From assembly GCA_015680685.1 (NCBI GenBank), contig MNCI01037513.1, positions 291,779 through 314,077 on the forward strand: a stretch of DNA of 22,299 nt, read 5' to 3'. Numbering within the stretch: the first letter of the stretch is position 1; each line of letters starts with the position of its first letter. This document shows, in pieces, positions 18,399 to 22,299 of the stretch. A model generated the notes under the pieces. It made no database searches and was not told the origin of the DNA. It saw nothing but the letters and a program-made list of their open reading frames with translations. The translations under genes and the position numbers were made by a program. This DNA is from Gnetum montanum. Lineage: Eukaryota; Streptophyta; Gnetopsida; Gnetales; Gnetaceae.

Positions 18399-18719
18399 AT
18401 ACCCAACGTGAGCTGGAATGTGAGGACACGCGTTGTTTGTGAGATGTCCATTATTTGCTAGTTTTCATGTTAATACTGTTTATTTGTTTTCCTGAGACAG
18501 ATGTCTAAACCTTGTTTGAGTAAATGTTTATATTTCGTGAATTAATTGTGAAATGGATTTTAATGTATCCCAATGAGCGTCAGATACACTAAATAGATAT
18601 TGGTGTTCTTGTCTCATGGGGTGCGATATTTGTTTATGTGATTTTTTGGTTTTATGTGATGTTGATTTATTGTTAGTTCTTAAATTTTTTACTTACCCAA
18701 CATTTTTGGTTGTATGCAG

Positions 18720-18915
18720 GGGACCTAAATCTTCTCTCCTCATCATTGAGCTCATTGGTGTACTTGCTTGGTTTGGCCCCTTTGGGCCAGACACACCTCC
18801 TTATGACATGCGAATCGGGCCCCCTGTAATATGGTTCCGTCTTGGTGCTAGTTCATTCTTGTCGTTTATACTGCAAAATTTTAGTGTTGTTATATGGTCT
18901 CATCTAAGCAAATAG
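18720..18915 (+). other. Probable leader exon of the unknown gene
   Basis: Starts after a pyrimidine-rich acceptor (TATGCAG at 18719). It is open in the phase of the downstream gene up to TAG just before ATG 18916, but the peptide is not protein-like, so a 5' untranslated leader is the simpler reading. It contains TGGCCCCTTTGGGCCA (about 18775-18790), a short palindrome. Confidence 0.35.
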
Positions 18916-21900
18916 ATGGCTCGTGATATTATTGAGACCGTTTTGCCCGAGTCTACACAAGACATGCTAGCCTTTATCACTAATATCGATGAGGGACATT
19001 TTAGAGTTGAGGGAGGCCCTACTGAGGGTCCTAGATCTACTCGTCCTTTAACTCGTGTGTGGGATTTACCTACTTGTAGTCATTACAATAGTAGCAACAC
19101 ACTTTTCCTAGCACTCCGTGTGCATACTTTATTTCAGAATCCACCCAGGATAGTATATAAAGTGGACAAGTATGCTTTCTTTACTTTACGTCTTTGATTC
19201 TCCTTTTTGAATTTTTTGTCATCACCTGAATGTAAATGTTGTTTTTCTATGTAGGCCCCATTTTGATGAGAATTGGATGCACGAAGATGATGGTGGACTT
19301 GCTTTAGCATGTACAGCATTAGAGACATTCATGGCTAGCCCCATTCTTCGTGCCACGGTGATGAACCAGATAAAAGTGGCTATTGTGGACTATCATAAGC
19401 AATTCTCAAGAGCTTTTGAGTGCTGCCAAGTGCACAGTTGGTTACATAAGGATTGGTCTTCTAATGGGTCAATTCTTCCTCAAAGGATCGATCCTGCACC
19501 TACCTTGCCTACACTAGTCACAGATGATAAGTGACCACACCTTAGATTCCATTCTCCTTTTTTGTTGCATCATTGTGTGTCATGTCCCCTTTTCTAACTT
19601 TTCTCTCTATGTTTTTCTTTTACAACAGCCATCCCCCCTGAAGAAGTTACCATTACTATAGGGCGTATTGAGGCTACGCTTTTTACGAAGTATTGGGAGG
19701 TAGAGCAATCACAAAAGTGGTTACAGAAGCAAGCTTCTGATTTGATTATTGGCCACCTTACCCAGGCCAGTTTGATGGACCTGTTTCCAACCTTGACTCC
19801 TAGCATTCCGAATGCTAAGATGGTTACCATTGTCAACTCTTTCAATGGTGATGCTTCTCGTTTTACCCCACGGGTTCAAGGAGTAAAGGTATCATTCCAC
19901 CTAACCACTAAGTTTCTTTCTGATCTTTTTGGCATTCCCATGAATGGTGCCACGGTAGCCATGGACAAAGCAACTAAAGACAGATAGGTCATAAGGGAGC
20001 TTGAGTAGTGGTTAGGTGTGTCTAAGGGCCCTAAGGGATTTTCTATGCGAGAGGATACCCGATCGATGGAAGTAAACTTCCTGTATCCTCTCTTTCGGGC
20101 ACGGGCGTTCCTTTAATCTCTTTCTCAAGGGAGAAACCTTGGGATCGAGTTTACACGTGTGATGCGTGCGATTTTGGAGACAAGCATGCAATACAATTGG
20201 GCACAATTTCTAGGATCTGGCCTTCATGGGGAGATCATCAAGTTACGTTCAAGCATCCATGCAAAATCCCACTTCACCTTTGCCTTCTTTGCGAGGTACC
20301 TACGCAGGTTTATTGAATTCCTAGTAGTTCATGAGGATAACTGCCACATTTTGAGAGACCATTTGTAACTATCTCACCCTTGGATTTGCCACTTACATAG
20401 CACCACTAGATCCCAGGATCTACCGAAAGACATTGAGGAGTCAGTATCGATTACTAGTGGAGGTGTGGCCAGCCGTTCTCATCATTCCTATGATAGCTTG
20501 GGATTGGAACTGCCTAGGCTACACACATTTGTTAAGAGGGCTGAACACTTGATTAGTGAGACTGTTAGAAAGTCCAAGGTAAAAGTGAAATAGAAAGAAC
20601 GTCCAAAGGAGCCTGCTTTAGATGTGAGACCCCCAAGGGCAAAGAAGACTCAGTTTATACTGCAAGTGGAGGGTAAGTGGTTTGGTTCATTGTTATATAT
20701 TTGCTTTTTTGGTTTATATGCTATTGGGTGTACCTATAAGCTATATCAAACTAACTTTAAGGTTCTGGTGTTATTTCAGAGGAAAGTCGGGAGAAGGAGA
20801 GAGAAGTCATGGCTCCGATACCTGAGGAGGAAGGAAAAGAAAAGGAGGAAGCAATTGAGGAAGGAGAAATTCTTGCCCCACAAGAGGAGGAGGGGACAAG
20901 CAACGTGGGAACAAAGCTTGTGGAGGCCTTGGATGCACTTAGGCATTCAAGTGATGAAAGGGATGTCCTCGATGGTTTCTTTGACGGATCTTTGCAGCTT
21001 GGTGATCCACCCAAGCTAGACAACGAAGGTCTTTTTGGTATGTTCCTCTTTAGCTCAATATATATTCTACGTCTTTTGATTTTTATGTGTTGTTCTTCAT
21101 TATTTTGACTATTTTGGTGTAGATGCTGAAATTCCTGAGGCACCTATATCCTGGGAAGTGGTGTCAGGATCGCAGGTTCCAATTGAAGGAACCTCCCCTA
21201 CTCGTCCCACATCAACTAACCCGTTAAGGCCATGGCTTAAGATGCCTAGCAAAATGGATTTTGTCATGAGCATTGTTAATGATGTGGTCACCCGCTTATA
21301 AGAAGCTCATCCAGAACTAGGTGTGTGTACGTTACATGTCATGCTAAGTGTATGGTTTTACTGTGTTTCTTTGTGTTTATTTTTTATCATGACTAATTTA
21401 TGTGTTCACCTGCAAGTGCCCAACTTCAGTGGAATCCTTCTGAAGCTACCCATATTGATGCTCTCCCAAAATTGCCAGGGTATATTAAGCAAGTCCCAAG
21501 AAATATTTACGATGTGGTTTTTGGCTGCATTGTACATAATGCCAAGACAGTTTGGACTTTAAGGCGTTCGACTAAGTATCTATGGGATGAGGTTCATACA
21601 CTGAAGGAGACACTAGCAAAAGAGAGAGAGGAGANTACATTGAAGGAGACACTAGCAAAAGAGAGAGAGGAGAAAAGAGATCTCCAATCCCGTTATGAAT
21701 TTGCTGCTGCTAGGTTGTCTGGTGATAGCACATGGTGCTCATCTGAAATCACTTACGCACGTTATTGGACGATTTTGAATAGTAAAGTGCAGGCTACGCG
21801 GGACTTAGCAGAACAAAGAGCACAGATAGATTTGTTGAACAGGAAATGTTAGGATTGGAAATCCTTTGCTACCAAAGTGTAGAAGTGGGGCCAAGACCAA

Positions 21901-22197
21901 AAGGACCACAAGCATCAGTACAAGAAATGGTTGAAGGAGGAGTCAATTGAACATCACCGGATGGAGATGTTCATTGATGGGTTAGGTTTGCGGTCTGCTT
22001 ATGATAGGTTTTCTAAGTGTACCAAGGTGGAGGAATCTCCTGAGAGAACAATTACCACCGCCTCTGGGGAGGCTGCGACAGGCATGTTCTTTCTTGAGCA
22101 CCCTACTTGAACCTTGGTGGACAAGGGCAAAACACTCGCTAGCATTGATCTTAGCTTGGAGGATGAAACACCACAAAAAATTTTGGCTAACACTTGA
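18916..22197 (+). pseudogene. Decayed multi-exon gene, family not recognised
   Basis: Proposed exons: 18916-19169, 19255-19530, 19629-20672, 20780-21037, 21123-21324 (donor uncertain), 21417-22197. Introns are short, T-rich and GT...AG. Phases agree at introns 1, 3 and 4 (GAG-G|GTAAGT at 20673 is a textbook donor); intron 2 is one base out. The product would be about 900 residues. Exons 1-3 look globular: MARDIIETVLPESTQDMLAF, HEDDGGLALACTALETFM, FTPRVQGVKVSFHLTTKFLS then DLFGIP, and TRVMRAILETSMQYNW. Exon 4 is acidic (PEEEGKEKEEAIEEGEILAP). Exon 6 is charged and heptad-like (LKETLAKEREEKRDLQSRYE). Stops at 19987, 20008, 20117, 20366, 20591, 21299, 21850, 21880 and 22108 break it. The VQGVKVSF...LFGIP stretch faintly recalls plant proteins labelled 'putative plant transposon protein', so a transposon-derived gene is possible. 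The - strand frame at 20757-21143 is a shadow. Confidence 0.65.
21597..21673 (+). repeat. 38-bp duplication across a single N
   Basis: 21597-21634 and 21636-21673 are the same 38 bases with one C/T difference, separated only by N at 21635. This duplicates the peptide TLKETLAKEREE. It looks like two contig ends that overlap but were joined with one N instead of being merged. Confidence 0.9.
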
Positions 22198-22299
22198 AGA
22201 TAGAAATTAAGCTAAGTCATGTTGGTCCTTAGCATGACCAAGCTTGAAAGCCTCAAAATAGCATCAAACGAAGTCAAAGCAAGCAAGTAAAAGTTCCCT
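22198..22299. other. 3' flank of the unknown gene
   Basis: Non-coding. It holds one further copy of the array word (TTAGCATGACC, about 22228-22238) in the same orientation as the array at 17080-18420. Confidence 0.4.

Larger units (their letters stand above)
17080..18420 (+). repeat. Strand-biased array of the word A(G/A)C(G/A)TGA
   Basis: I count 18 copies on the + strand (for example TTAGCGTGAGC at about 17093, GCAGCGTGAGC at about 17600, ATAGCGTGAGC at about 17675 and 18252, CAACGTGACC in the 18300s) but only two or so on the - strand. Chance would give about 0.3 per strand in this length at equal base use. A GCGTTAGCGTCAGCGTTAGC cluster opens the array. Variants differ mainly by CG versus CA. 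Most copies are irregularly spaced, and a 26-bp tandem block closes the array. No coding frame explains it. Confidence 0.75.

Noticed and set aside
18616-18915. 99-codon frame ending just before ATG 18916 as a separate membrane protein
   Set aside because: It spans a clear splice acceptor at 18719, and its hydrophobicity comes from the T-rich intron part.
20757-21143. 128-codon - strand Ser-rich frame
   Set aside because: It is antisense to the acidic exon 4, whose Glu codons read as Ser/Leu/Phe on the other strand. Splice phase and composition favour the + strand.
1-22299. tRNA, rRNA or other RNA genes
   Set aside because: By eye I found no tRNA arm set (no convincing GGTTCGANTCC with matching stems) and no rRNA-like segment. 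A covariance-model search would be needed to be certain.

Overview
The window reads as repeat-rich plant nuclear DNA. It holds decayed Ty3/gypsy LTR retrotransposons, AT-rich spacers, microsatellites and one broken gene with spliceosomal introns. There is no operon structure, no bacterial or organellar gene, and no RNA gene that I can recognise. The species cannot be named from sequence alone; a seed plant with a large, transposon-filled genome is the best guess. No intact long coding sequence survives.

Layout. 1-3107: old relics, including a Pro/Ser/Tyr/His-rich reading frame (3-1016) and a short degenerate frame (2575-2932), ending in a polypurine tract. 3108-4223: an LTR on the + strand with a 42-bp tandem repeat, TATA box, polyadenylation signal and a (CT)n tract. 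4224-5160: no gene. 5160-9740: element TE-A on the + strand, a deleted Ty3/gypsy copy (TATA box, duplicated primer-site-like sequence, gag with a zinc-knuckle remnant, protease, then an RNase H tail, an RT start and an integrase end in a scrambled, shortened order). 9741-10536: no gene. 10537-11264: a 728-N gap. 11265-11612: a perfect 147-bp inverted repeat touching that gap. About 11690-12190: an LTR of the 3108-4223 family on the - strand. 12190-15282: non-coding, with 51-bp and 180-190-bp tandem repeats and a minisatellite that lies where the 3' UTR of the next element should be. 15283-16450: element TE-B on the - strand, a Tat-like Ty3/gypsy RT/integrase relic whose parts are joined at single-N positions. 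16450-17220: spacer. 17080-18420: a dense, strand-biased array of the word A(G/A)C(G/A)TGA. 18720-22197: a decayed gene of at least six exons that I do not recognise, encoding a globular N-terminal part, an acidic linker and a charged, probably coiled-coil C-terminal part.

The genes do not form a pathway. What ties the window together is decay. The premature stops in the unknown gene, and most of those in the relics, are TAA, TAG or TGA at places where a C-to-T change in a Gln or Arg codon explains them, as expected of long-methylated DNA. The best candidates for something undescribed are the unknown multi-exon gene and the A(G/A)C(G/A)TGA array upstream of it, which may lie in its first intron. 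Several striking structures coincide with N characters and may be assembly joins; these are flagged as such.
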